DNA of 64,000 nucleotides, from positions 49,113,682-49,177,681 of the forward strand of contig CM054059.1 of the NCBI GenBank assembly GCA_028641055.1, written 5' to 3'. The notes under the pieces are model-generated. The model was not told the DNA's origin, did not search any database, and saw only the letters and a list, made by a program, of their open reading frames with translations. Shown here piece by piece: positions 31,801-43,619 of the stretch. The stretch is from Alopecurus myosuroides (lineage: Eukaryota; Streptophyta; Magnoliopsida; Poales; Poaceae). Every line of letters begins with the position of its first letter. Positions within the stretch are counted from its first letter, which is position 1. The translations under genes were made by a program, and so were the position numbers.

Positions 31801-32070
31801 GCTGCCATGGCTGCCTGCTCCTCCCTGTGCGTGCGTTTCAGTTCAGTTGAAAAAACCCACCCGAACCACACCTCATCCTCTCCCCTTCCCCCTTCCTATC
31901 ACCAACCCGCAGCCATCCCTACTGGCAGCAGCCGAGCGCAGCAAGCCCCAGCTCGCGGGTTCGACTCCCCATCCCCACCCTTTTCTCTGTTCGTTTTGTC
32001 CAATTAAATTCCCGTGCAGTTTCTGAACTATAACTTCACCCCGCTGCACTTCCTGTCAACACACAGCGCA

Positions 32071-32125
32071 CAGCCCAACTGGTTAGGTCCCTTTGCTGCA
32101 GTTAGGAGGTGGGGGGATCGAATCC
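32071..32125 (+). promoter_or_regulatory. tRNA-like A and B boxes (RNA polymerase III type) in LTR 2
   Basis: CAGCCCAACTGG (A-box-like, 32071-32082) and GGATCGAATCC (B-box-like, 10 of 11 to the GGTTCGANTCC consensus, 32115-32125) are spaced as in a tRNA gene or tRNA-derived SINE. A second B-box-like GGTTCGACTCC lies at 31958-31968. No full cloverleaf is evident, so this is not called a tRNA gene. Confidence 0.5.
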
Positions 32126-33640
32126 CACCCCCTGCACAATTAACAACCTTTTTATTTTGCAAAGATTTGGTCACAGCAACTTCACGAATTCACAACTAGG
32201 CCCTTGCACATTAATTCTAGACCCCTGAAATATTATTTCTAAGTTCCTGTTTCACTAAAAAATGGCAGATTTGCACTATATCTTGTAAATTGCATAAGTA
32301 AATCATTGTAACTCCAAATTTAACTTTTAAAATATGTTTTCTGTCCCAAATTAAATGATCTATCCAAATATAAAATTTGTTTACTGTTTTGAATATTTTA
32401 AATTGGTGCAATATTTGAAAACTTGTGAAATTCACTTAAACTTGCAAAATTCATAACTTGGGCATAAAAATTCCAAATTGCACAAACTAAATATGTTTTC
32501 CAATCAACTTTTCATGTACTTTCCAAATATAAATTTTGTTTGCTGTTTTGAATAAATTAAATTGCTGAAAACAACTGTTTCTTGTTTAATGCATTTAAAA
32601 TTGCCAAAATAATAACTTGCTCATTTTAAATCCAATTTCCACAAATGAAATATGTTTTCCATGCAAAATTAAACCATCTTTCCAAATATAAAATTTGTTT
32701 CATGTTTTGAATAATTAAAATTGGTTAAATGATTTAAACCTTGTTTAAATCATTTAATATTGCTAAATTCATAACTTGATCAAATCAAATTCTTTTGGGA
32801 CATATAAAATATGTTTTCAAACCATAAAAGCATAACCTTTTCAAATATGAACTTCACTCAATGTTTTGCACAAATAAAAACTCAAATAAGTTCATGTTTG
32901 AATTAAATTCATTTAATTCTTGCTTACACTTGTTTAATTCATAAATAATTTATTTGAAATCCTTTTTCAACAAGTGAAACATGTATTCCAACTAAAATCT
33001 TGTTTTGTTTTCAAATATGAACTTTGTTATCTATTTTGAACAATTAAAATTGGTGAAAACAACAAATGCTTGTGTGACACCTTTAAGGAACCAAAATTTC
33101 CTAACTTAATAAATGAATTTCCAAACTTGTTAAACCTTATTTCAATTTGATTCTATTGTTGTTATTTTGCTGTTTTCCTCATCCATGCATCATGCTAATT
33201 CACTTACACAATTTGATTAGTTGTAAAACAATTAATTCAACCATAATTCATGGGCTTTGCATATGCAATCCAATTGCATGTGGGTCCATTTAATCATGTT
33301 GTTATCTTGTCAACTAGTTTATTCTGTTGCATCAATTAACTGGTCATGCATCATCCCATGTTTGTGCACTATGCCATGATATTGATTGTTTATCTTTCTG
33401 CAATGTTTGTTTGCTTCTTCCCGGATAAACGACGACGTTGAGACCGACGATACTTATGACATCCCTTCTAAGGAATTAGCTCAGTACCAGGCTACTGGGT
33501 TTTGCAGGCAAGTTATCACTCACATGAACCACTGTGTTCCTCTCAACATTGATTACCGATACTTTCCGTTGTTCTTTTCTGCTAGCCTTAGTAGTTGTTG
33601 TTTCTGTTGCGAACCTATCACATGTATCCTTTAACCCTGA

Positions 33641-34117
33641 TGACAGGGGGATGCTAACCCGGTAGGCCAAGCTCCAAGGAATAACCCGGCTCAAGGGATG
33701 ATGTGCAGGATCCGGCTAAGGATAGGGAACTTGTGAAGGCCCAAGCTTGTAGGCCCAATGACCCGGATTGTGGGTTACTGTAAAGAAAAGTTAGGGTTAG
33801 TGCGCCGTGTCCGGGTAGGATTCAGGATACGCCTTGTAGAGCAAGCCAGGGGGTACGGGTGCTTTATAAACCGACCCCCGGATATAGTTTAGACAGAGAT
33901 CAAAGAACCCTAGCAATACCGCGTGATATCGAGCATCCAGTGTAAACCCTAATCGAATTATCATATCGAGAATAGAGATCCGGCGACTTCGATTGCCGGC
34001 TATCAGATCAAATTGCACCATGTCTTCCCTTGAGCTAAACCCTCTCCCAAACGCATGTGTCGACTTGCCCCAAGATCAGTTACCCCAGGTAACATCTGCC
34101 GTGATTATCCCACGACA
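33641..34117 (+). repeat. 5' LTR of element C (477 bp)
   Basis: TGACAGGGGGATGC ... TATCCCACGACA. The TATA-like motif GCTTTATAAACC near 33862 is the likely core promoter. It differs from the 3' LTR at three positions that I can see. Confidence 0.95.
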
Positions 34118-37100
34118 GTTGGCGCCCACCGTGGGGCCTGCGTCCAAAGGTGTCTACATCACGGGAGAAGCTCGGAAGGGCATGGAGAATCTTGTCATTG
34201 GCGAAATCTACATCGACCACGAAGGAGAAAAGGTGGTGGACGATTCCGGCTGGGGGCCGGAGTCGGATCACCTCGAAACCGGATCCGTCGTGACAATCGG
34301 CCGGATCAGCGTCTTCATCGGTATGGTATGTGCTTCCAATTCGGTCCCTGACAACGTTGGATCTGATTCTATGCCAGGAAAAGCCACGTCTATCCGATCA
34401 GATGATGAAGAATCAACTGGAACGACATATCCGGCAGAAGAACCCATCGCGGAGTGGGAACAGCCGGAGGAGCCGGCATGGACCCCACGCGACCGGGCCC
34501 AAGGAGAAGATGATACCGGGTCTATCCTGGATCTACTGGAAAACCGGTATGAGGAGAACGGTGAGGAGGAACAGCCTGAATTTACACCGGATATCGTACG
34601 CCGAGTTGCAGTCTATGCAGCCCCCGCGGCCAACCAAGGAAACACAGCCGCGGCATCAGTCGGGGCGGCTCAGGCAGTGGCCCAGCAACAGGGCGCGGTT
34701 AACGGAGACCCGGTCTTGACCCGGGTTGATGGAGAGTCAGCATCGGTCACCAGTCGCGCAGTAGATGAGGAGCAACACGCCAACATGTTCGGGTTTCAAG
34801 CAAACCGGACACCAGGGGCGGGTCCCTCGAATCCACGTCACCCGGCCCTGTTCGATAATAATTTGATTTTGGATCCTACAGTCCTCGCCACAGTTATCAC
34901 CCCAGAAAACGCGGCAGAGCGTGTTAGAGATCTGGATGTGGCTCGTCGTGCATTGGAACAGCAAAGAAGGCAAGTGGAAGCAGATAGACAGGGGATGGCC
35001 ACACGACGGCGCGAGCTAGATGCGTTGGAAACCCGGCTTCGAGAGGAAACGTCCAGGATACATCAAAGGCACCACACCAGGTTGCCAGCAACGGGCGGGG
35101 TTATTAATCCGGCTAATTTATTCGTTACGCCTCAGGACCAGCCGATACCAGTGGTGAACCAGGGAACCGCACCCCAACAGATGACAGCAGCGACACATCC
35201 GGCGAATGAACGGACCGGGTTACCCCCACCACAAACTAGAGTCACAACCGGCAACGATCTACTGCCGCCGCCACCATCACGATTCCGCACGCCAGCCGGC
35301 CACTACAATAATCCTATGGACAACGTATATGCGGCGACACTCGCATTGAATCAAATACCTGTGGGAGAGTCGCCCCATGCAGAGAAGACTCGGCAAGCCA
35401 TCGAGCTGCTGCACACTGCGGTGGCACAGCAAGCCAATTACCCGGATCACAGAAGCGGTATGCACGGGACGCCATACGTCAGCCAGCAGCAAGGGAATAT
35501 ACAAACAAGTTCAGCGCGGCGGAGGGAAGAGCAGCAGCAAATGCCGCCTCCTCCCCGCGCTCAGGCAGCATCAGCAGCACAGGCCGTCGTGGACAGTTCT
35601 AGGGCTAGGAGGGCCGCGGCCGGGTTTGCAGCGCATGGACCTCCCGCAGCACCGCGCCCAGACGCGCCCCCCGCGGCATCACACGTTTCTAGAGCAAGGC
35701 CGGCTTCAACCATTCTTGCGGGACCCAAGTGTCTCTCGGACAATATTAGAGCTGAACCTTACCCGGAAAAATTCAAAGAGCCAGGGAAAGTAGTGAATTA
35801 TGAGCCAACCATGGATCCCGAAACATGGCTAAGCAGTTACGAGATGGCAATGTCAATCCGCAACGCGTCCGAGAACCTCCAAGCCAAGTTCATGTATCTG
35901 ATGATGTCGGAAGGAGCAGCAAAATTGTGGTTCACCAATCTACCAGAGGGATCGATCAAGTCTTGGGAGGAATTGAAGACCGCGTTTATCAAACACTTTC
36001 ACGGGACCTGCAGGAAATTATTCACTATTGATGATCTAGAGCGATGCGTCCAGAAGAAGGGAGAATCGGCGCGCAGTTGGGTGCGCCGGGTTATGGAGAT
36101 ACTTCACTCATCCACGGATATCCAGCCCAAGGATGCACTACAGGCCATGGCAAAAACATGCAAGTATATACCTTTGGTGCAAAAGTTAACTCGCATGAAG
36201 TCCAGTCGAAATGCGTCGGAAGTCACAATGGGAGAATTGATGGACGCGTGCAACAAACACGCTGCGACAGATACTACAGAAGAAGAAGCTGATGACAAGA
36301 AGGCAAAAGTAAGCACAAACAGTAATGGAAGAACCGGCAACGGATCAGCATCAGGTAACAATGGAAATAGCCAGAATAAGCGTCCTTTCGAAGGAGGTTC
36401 CGAGTTTGTCGCCAACACAGAAGCCGGGTCTTCGAGGCCAAGAGCAGAAGGAAATTTCAACGGAGGTAACCACAATGGAGGAAACTATCAAGGTCCACCA
36501 AGGCCGGGTAACAATTGGGACATATTCAGGATGGCATGTCCGAAGCACAGCAGGAATGGCAGGCCAGCTAACCACTCCCTAGAACAGTGCGCCGATTTAC
36601 AAAGATGGAAAAATGAGGAAGTGCACAGAGCTATGCGAGGTGCAGGGCGGGGAGGAGGACCGGGTCCAGGGGCAAACCTGGGCAACGGCCCACCCCCAGC
36701 TGGTAACCCGGCGGCTGGAAATCAAAGCAATAACCAAGGGGGGGCAGGAGGCTTCCAGGCCAACCCCAAACAATTGGGTCAATATCATGTGCATACCACA
36801 GGAGGCTCTAACAAGGACAAAAAGATACTGAAGCAAGCGGTCAACTCAGTTTCGTTAGCCGTCCCGAGATACTTGAGATGGTCAGAGCAGGAGGTAACAT
36901 GGAGCAGAAGGGATCACCCGGAAAGAGTGGAACACCCAGGAGTCTTGGCACTAGCAGTCGCACCGCAAGTTAATGGGTACGAACTGAAGAAGGTTTTAAT
37001 GGATGGTGGAAGCAGCATCAATATACTGTATTGGGAAACCTTCCTACGCATGGGTCTCAAGGAATCTCAACTGCAAAAAAGCTCAACAGTTTTTCATGGG

Positions 37101-37712
37101 ATAGTGCCGGGTCATTCAGCATGCCCCGAGGGAAAAATCGCGTTGGAGGTAGCTTTCGGAGAGTCAAAGGATAACTATCGAATTGAGTGGCTCACCTTTG
37201 AGGTAGTGAAATTGCGCAGCCCCTATCACGCGCTATTTGGAAGGCCGGCTTATGCCAAATTCATGGCTAGGCCGTGTTACGTATATCTACAGCTAAAAAT
37301 CCCAGGTCCCAAGAAGACCATTACCATACATGGAAATCGAGACATAGCAGCTGAATGTGACGAAGGAGATGCAGCAATGGCCGAGCAGGCCTGTAGAAAA
37401 GAAGAACTCAAGCATTACCGGTCTCAAGCAGACCCGGAGGATATAGCCACATCAAAAAGGCCGAGTACTGAAGGCGAAAGAACAAAATCCAAGGTAACGC
37501 AAGATGCTAAAATGGTGGCCTTAATCGAGGATGATTCCCCCAAGCGGCCCGCTGTAAAGGAAGAAGCTACACGGCCGCTTACAACCAGCCAGGTCATTGG
37601 AACACCCCACCCGGGTTGGCTAGCAAACCCGGTACTCATCAGGAAAAGGTCCAACATATGGAGAATGTGCATTGGTCAAGCCAGACCGGGACCAGTGCTT
37701 ATGAGGAACTAA
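33993..37712 (+). pseudogene. gag-protease polyprotein of element C ending in a truncated reverse transcriptase
   Basis: The frame is open from inside the LTR across the primer site, so the real start is probably one of the ATGs downstream of 34137. The N-terminal half is Pro/Gln/Ala-rich. The retrotransposon gag core (PF03732) is at about aa 585-715 (ETWLSSYEMAM, AAKLWFTNLPEGSI, FIKHFHGTCRKLF). A degenerate Cys/His knuckle (CPKHSRNGRPANHSLEQC) follows. The aspartic protease has MDGGSSINILY near aa 1003 and LFGRPAYAKFMARPCY. The frame then jumps to HPGWLANPVLIRKRSNIWRMCI, the start of reverse transcriptase, and stops at 37710. The join marks a large pol deletion. Gag and protease themselves have no stops, so Gag may still be made. 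Confidence 0.85.
34118..34137 (+). promoter_or_regulatory. Primer-binding site of element C
   Basis: TTGGCGCCCACCGTGGGGC directly follows the 5' LTR, the position and form typical of grass Tat-lineage elements. The priming tRNA was not identified. Confidence 0.75.
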
Positions 37713-38911
37713 ACAATGTAACAGGCAGCAGGTTTCAGACGCGCTCTTTTCCTACCCAGGGTACCTAAGGGGACTGGAAGGTTTTTAATGAGGCGGCCTG
37801 CTGATCCAAAATTTCTAGTATCAATAAAGAGATGGTTATCAATTCCTATATCATTACATCCTGATTACAAGTAAGTAGTATCCCTGCGACATCGATAATT
37901 CAGTATCATCAAAAGTATCGATTGCATGTAGGTCTTGGGGGTTGGTTGCTCCGGTAACCAGCCACTAACCCGAATGACCCGTCATAGATAGCTATAAGTT
38001 GTAAGGGCCGATTACTCGCAAACGAGCACGGCTGCAATCTTATGACTGGGCAAAGAAGCCAACTTTTCTTGACTTTTCTTACTTAAGCTCGATGTGACTC
38101 GCACTAAAGTGGCATGATTCGTTCGCTTACGATTACAATCAGCCATGAAGCCCAATGGGACTTGCCTGACACTGTTCTCGTATGGATGTAACAACATGGT
38201 ATCCACGCGAAAGCCGGCTTACAGTACAAGATAGTTAAAAGGGTCATCTAAACCACAAGTTTATGCAGAGTACAAGGCTAAAAGCCGGAAACTCAACAAT
38301 TATCAAGCATAACTTCAGTACTTACATGGAATGGCTTTAGGTTTGCGACTCGGTAAAAAATAATTTGTTCTCTGAGAAAGGCCACACCCCCATTACTCGG
38401 ACTTTGGGTCATGGGGACTGGGGGACTTCGAAACAGAAACAAACTACTTGGCTATCGCAGTTCGAAAAACCTCACCATCCGAGTCTTGGGGACTTAAAGA
38501 AAAAGCCCACGTATTAAAACTCCTGGTACTCGGAAAACCGAGTCTTACAAAGGGAGCTAAAAAGAAAGCTGGGTATCAAGAACAAGTTCAAAATAACAGA
38601 CAAAATAGCACGATTATCAAAAGGCAGGGAAAGCCGCAAAAATATGTCACCGAATAGAAGTACATTACAAGTTATGGCATTGGTATCAGAAGTGCACAGG
38701 CGCACTATTGGCAGGATAAATAGTTCAAATGAAAAGGCCCCACGTGATTAAGGTATTATGACATCATCACCCTACTCGGCCTCCTGAGCGCGATCTTCCG
38801 GGTCTTGCTCCTGGGCCTGCTGCTTAGCTTTCCTGGCAGAGCCACCCGGACTCACCGCGCCAGGGCGGATAGGTGGAAGGACGGACGGTGTAGAGGCGGA
38901 TGGCCCTGATT
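37713..38911. other. Non-coding spacer of element C
   Basis: It holds the remainder of the pol-deletion scar and the likely 3' UTR of the antisense gene. No protein motif is seen. It occupies the same relative place as 1698-2347 in element A. Confidence 0.5.
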
Positions 38912-41900
38912 TTAATTCGGCCTCCCTCTTCGCAGTTGCCTCCTTCTTTTGGCCGAGTGATCAGCCCACTTCTCCAAGAGGTCAAAGGGCGGGGGTGCTT
39001 CCTCTGTGATAACTTTGCCATCGGCGTCATACGCAGCCATTAGCGTATTCAGGTCCAAGCTATCGGCTAAAGAGGTAGCAGAGGGGCGCACTGCTGACTG
39101 AATGGCCTTGAAGTCCTTAGGCGTAAATTTGGCACCATCCGCCTTGAACTCGGGAAACCCGGATATTATCTTCGCCGGGTCAAGCTTCGGAAAGTAGGCT
39201 TTGGCCAAGGTCAATGCCCGGGTTATTCCAATACGGCAGGACGAACGCTTCCAAAGTTCAATCCAGCCAGGCACAGTGGAGCAGGCTTGGACGAGATTCT
39301 CTTCACCCGGATAGGCTTCTGTGGGCCATGTATGGCGTCCAATATAAATTTTGTGCCGGCAAAGAAAGTCCGGAGCACAGTCTTCAGGGTCCTAGCCTTG
39401 GCAATAGTATCTTCCTCTGGAGGTGCAAGGTTGGCACCTGCAGTTGAAACAGAAGCAAGAAGGTATCAGTAACCCAGAGTGGTGTATAACAAGAAGCATG
39501 AAATTAGTCGGCAGACAAAAACTTACTGAGTAAGATCTGGTAAGTGTCGGTGATTTGATCCGATAAATTCTTCAAGTCGGTCCGAGCGGTGAGGTACTTC
39601 TTCTTATATTTGGAAACATCCTTCTTCAAAGTTTCCATGTCATCCTCAAGGATTTCCCGTCGTTTTATCTCGGCAAGAAGACGTTGTTCGGTCTTCAGTA
39701 AAGTTTCATCGGACCGAGTTATCTGTGCCTGTAAATAGAAAGGAAGGCAAGCATTAGTTGGATGTTATGATAAGATAAATTTGGCGTGAAGTACCAAGCA
39801 TAACTTTTGCAAGTCATACTCGGAACTTGGGGACTAGATATGCAATATGAGATGACAAGCGCTTTTACCTGGTGCTCTGCAGCCATGCGCTCTAAAATAT
39901 CGCCCTCTGAAGCCTTCATGGTGAGGAGCGTGTTCATCAATTGATCAAAAGTATCTTTACCCGTATCAGAAGACCCGGGGCCTTGGGAATTCCGAGAAGA
40001 GGTTTTCTTCTTAGAGGGAGGCGGAACCCGGGTCATTTGTGCATTGGAATCCGACACTCCTTCCGCACCCAAGGTTGTGGCTTTCTTCTTCTTGCTCGCA
40101 TGGGAAGCAATTGGATACTCGGTTTCTTGGGCGTCCGGTTTAATCGGCGATGTTTGTTTTTCACCGCCAGACACGGCAGTAGTCTTATCGGCCGGGCTCC
40201 CCTGACCCGGGCCCTCGTCTTCCATGCCCTCTTGGTCGCTAACAACGACCGTGGCCCTGTAAATGTTATCAAGAAGCAGTTAAAATACGCGGTCAGGAAA
40301 GGGTGATGAAGTGTGGAAGAGCATCCGGAAGGGGATCTTACCCGGTGTTCACCGCGAAGTCACAAGGAAACCCGTCATCAGACTCGGGAGAGGCTGAAAA
40401 TTGTCAGGTTAGATGTCATATAAGAATAGTTCAAGGGGAATGTGCCGGTCGAGAAAAGATAGAATAATTACCAGCCCGCCAAGTGGGAGTCGAAGAAATA
40501 CCCGGGTTGATGACGTTGTCGCCCGGGTTATTTCGAGTTGACCTACGCTTGATCATGGGCGACTCCTTCAAGAATGGCCAGTGGAATAATGTCAAGATAA
40601 CTCAGGTATGTCATTAAGGTGATGTGAATTGAATGCGAGGAGGGGATATGAAACCTTGGAAGTGGCCTCTTGAGTTTTTCTTTTGGATCCGACTTTGATT
40701 GCCGGTTCCGGTTCATCCTCGTCGCTGGCAGATTCTACTTTGCCATCCGAGTTTTCTTCCTCATCATCCTCTTGTTCTGAAATATCATCAAAGTCATGGT
40801 TGAAAATGAAGGGGTTGTGACGAGTTCAAAGGAACCAAATAAAATTTAAAGAGTACCTTCATCCGAGTGAACAGCCTCTTGCTCCTCTGGCCTTTCGGAG
40901 CTAGGGGAGGCGTTGATTTTCCAAAAGTCGTCATCAGCCTGAAAGGTGTTAATGCACAGGTTACCAACTGTATCAAGTGGAAAGAATGAAAGTAAGGGTT
41001 TCAGAGTCGGACTTTTACCTCAGGGGCGGGGTTTTCAAGCGTGAAGGGCTCTAACCCGGATATGTTCCGGATTACCTCGAGCTTTTCCGTTAAAAAACCT
41101 TTGATGGTTTTATGGGTGTCGCCAGGTGCGAAGATGTTATCGGAGTATCGGAGCGGATCGGAAGGTTCTCCTGAATACTCGCACATCAACTTTGTGCGGA
41201 TGGAATTGGGCTGAATCCTAAAATCGACCCAGGTCTTTACTAGATTGAGCCCGATGAGACCCTGGGCTGTAAGAGTAGCAATTTTGGCTAGCAAGGGTTG
41301 AATTGCCTCCCTATCCGAGTTGGGGGCGAAGGCACTAAACTTATCAGAAATATCAAGAAGACCCTCCGAGTAACCCGGCAGTTTCTTTTGGCCGGGTGGG
41401 GAAGTGTCCTGGCAGTAGAAGTACGAGAGCTGCCAATGCTTGACATGGGAATTGAGGGTGAGGGGTGGCATTAGAGAGTTTTTGCGGCGTTGGATCGAAA
41501 CCCCGCCGCAAGTGAGAAGCGCCCCATCACCGCTTTCGCGGCATGGCTTGCATTGAAAAAGCTCAAAAAAAAGAGCTAGACTTGGCGGAGTGCACAAGTA
41601 GGATTCGGAAAGGACAATAAAATGGGAAATATTTAGCACAGAGTTGGGTCCGATATCAAAGACACGAAGGCCGTAGTGACTAAGTATGTCACGGAAAAAG
41701 GGGTGACCCGGTGGTCGAAAACCCCGGGTCACATGATCCACGAAACAGATTACCTCATCTTTTGTAGGGGTGGGTCGGGTCTCCTTACCCGGTACCCTCC
41801 ATTGGATATTTTCCTGAGGAGGAAGAATTCCCAGTTCCACCAGCTCCTCCAACTTGGCCTTTGTGACCATAGACCGCGCCCAGTTGGCGGAAATGGTGTT

Positions 41901-41948
41901 GGTGGCCTTGGCCTTGGTTGGGGTTTTCCCCTGTTTCTTGGGAGCCAT
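38912..41948 (-). CDS. Antisense multi-exon gene of element C (putative gypsy-type transposon domain protein)
   Basis: The first coding exon (41948-41019) starts MAPKKQGKTPTKAKA. It contains the domain also seen in element A: ELVELGILPPQENIQW, GHPFFRDILSHYGLRVFDIGP, LNISHFIVLSESYL (Transposase_28-type). Short acidic and Lys-rich exons follow (40938-40857 and others down to about 40 kb; SKKKKATT, PPSKKKTSSR), joined by GT/AG sites. Then comes a coiled-coil exon near 39.7 kb, and a last exon with ITRALTLAKAYFPKLDPAKI, ending at 38912. Exon borders are partly approximate. Its sequence differs clearly from that of element A while the architecture is the same. Function is unknown. Confidence 0.7.
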
Positions 41949-42474
41949 ATGGCTGACCTGCAGAGTACAAGGTAAGAAGGAAATTAAGACATGAAAGTTG
42001 CGAGCCGGCTAAGTATAGGCCGGATAATATTGAGGTATGAAAAGTTACGGGAGGCCCGGGTGTTAGCCTGCAGAGCAAAGTTTGAAAGTTTCCGGGTATC
42101 AGGCATTGTGGTGAAATTTATGGGATCTAAATGATGAAGGAGCCTTTTGAATACAATGGACGGCGGCTTAAGTTCCAGACGTGAATAAAAGGAACTGAAA
42201 AGGAATGGTCTAGCCGGGTGATTGATGCGAAGGCGGAAAATTTGGGTAGTTCGGGCCTAGATTGGAAGTTTTATCTTTGGATTTGTGGCAAGAATAATGA
42301 TTGTGGGTAGTAGGGGAGCGGATTGGAGCATGCGCTTCGTCCTTTGTGCGAGCTAGAAGAGATTATGGGTATTCTAATTCGGCCTAGTCAAGAAATCCGA
42401 GGCGGGCCGATCTGGATTTAATCTGAGGAAAAAATCAAAGGTTGCGAGGGCAAATTGATAGGTGCAAAAGATTT

Positions 42475-42754
42475 ACCGGAGGAGATCTGAGGGAAGCCTT
42501 GCGGAGGCAGATGGCGCAGGCCTGGTGTCCCTTCGCGGTTCTTGGTGGGCCGGATGAGGATTCGCCGGCGGATCTTGGCGGCGGCGCGGGGCGAACGGTG
42601 GCGGAACGTAATCTCCGGGCGATGGGTTCCGGTGACGAGCGCGGAATTTCCGTGATGGCGCTCGGGGAGAAAGAGAGCTCAGAGGGAGAAAGGAATGGAA
42701 TGGAGGAAATGAGCCGTTAGGGTTCGGGTCACTCCTAAGGGGCTTTTTTATAGT
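42475..42754 (-). promoter_or_regulatory. Promoter and untranslated first exon of the antisense gene in element C
   Basis: On the minus strand CACTATAAAAAAGCC (about 42745-42754) is a TATA box. A GC-rich leader follows and ends CTCCTCCG|GTAAATC at about 42475. A matching acceptor CTCTGCAG lies just upstream of the ATG at 41948. A 5' UTR intron of about 0.5 kb is inferred. Confidence 0.5.
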
Positions 42755-43137
42755 GCAAATGGATAAGCTCGGTTTGGTGAGTGGAAGCCGAGAATTGTGG
42801 GGGTAAACGGCTATTTATTTAAAGTTTCTGCGAGATGTGCGCCAAGTATTGAGCAAAGCATCCGGATAAAAGGAAGAAGGGGATTCGTCCCGTGATGACG
42901 GGATTGGTTATCGAGCATAGGATCTTGGTATTGTTATTATGGTTTGGACCCAGAAGTTTGAACCAAGGTGTTTGGAGGGAAAGCTGGGGTTATTACATGG
43001 CCGCCAAGGAGCAAGGCCTAGCTGAATATCAAAACATCTTAACCCGATCTTCATAATCCCCGTATGATCGATATCTTTGCAGGGAATAGCAAGCGCTTCA
43101 AGGAGATCCGTGAAGCCCAGGCTATTCTGGGGACTAC

Positions 43138-43614
43138 TGACAGGGGGATGCTAACCCGGTAGGCCAAGCTCCAAGGAATAACCCGGCTCAAGGGATGATG
43201 TGCAGGATCCGGCTAAGGATAGGGAACTTGTGAAGGCCCAAGCTTGTAGGCCCAATGACCCGGATTGTGGGTTACTGTAAAGAAAAGTTAGGGTTAGTGC
43301 GCCGTGTCCGGGTAGGATTCAGGATACGCCTTGTAGAGCAAGCCAGGGGGTACGGGTGCTTTATAAACCGACCCCTGGATATAGTTTAGACAGAGATCAA
43401 AGAACCCTAGCAATACCGCGTGATATCGAGCATCCAGTGTAAACCCTAATCGAATTATCATATCGAGAATAGAGATCCGGCGACTTCGATTGTCGGCTAT
43501 CAGATCAAATTGCACCATGTCTTCCCTTGAGCTAAACCCTCTCCCAAACGCCTGTGTCGACTTGCCCCAAGATCAGTTACCCCAGGTAACATCTGCCGTG
43601 ATTATCCCACGACA
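43138..43614 (+). repeat. 3' LTR of element C (477 bp)
   Basis: Same length as the 5' LTR, TGACAGGGGGATGC ... CCCACGACA, followed by the TSD copy CCTGA and the continuation of element D LTR 2. Confidence 0.95.
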
Positions 43615-43619
43615 CCTGA

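Larger units (their letters stand above)
30367..33640 (+). repeat. Element D, LTR 2, first part (3274 bp)
   Basis: Starts TGTAACATCCCAAGTATG. AT-rich with a GC-rich island at 31160-31800 and tRNA-like boxes at about 32.1 kb. It is cut at 33640 by element C and resumes at 43620. The two parts total 4900 bp, the same as LTR 3. Confidence 0.93.
33641..43614 (+). mobile_element. Complete Tat-lineage Ty3/gypsy element C (9974 bp), TSD CCTGA
   Basis: Both LTRs are 477 bp (33641-34117 and 43138-43614) and I count three differences between them by eye. The flanks are CCTGA (33636-33640 and 43615-43619). The empty site is visible in LTR 3 at about 49557-49561, confirming the borders. Contents: gag-protease ORF with only a stub of reverse transcriptase, then a multi-exon antisense gene. 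No RNase H or integrase is present, so it is non-autonomous, moved by a helper. The near-identity of the LTRs indicates a young insertion. Confidence 0.96.

Noticed and set aside
31457..32007. Possible GC-rich gene (several 60-100 aa ORFs, also at 47379-47929)
   Set aside because: They lie inside the 4.9-kb LTRs, give no recognisable protein, and occur on both strands. Kept only as a GC island.
32071..32125. A genuine tRNA gene
   Set aside because: A and B box motifs are present but no complete acceptor stem or anticodon arm could be drawn. Treated as tRNA-like or SINE-derived.
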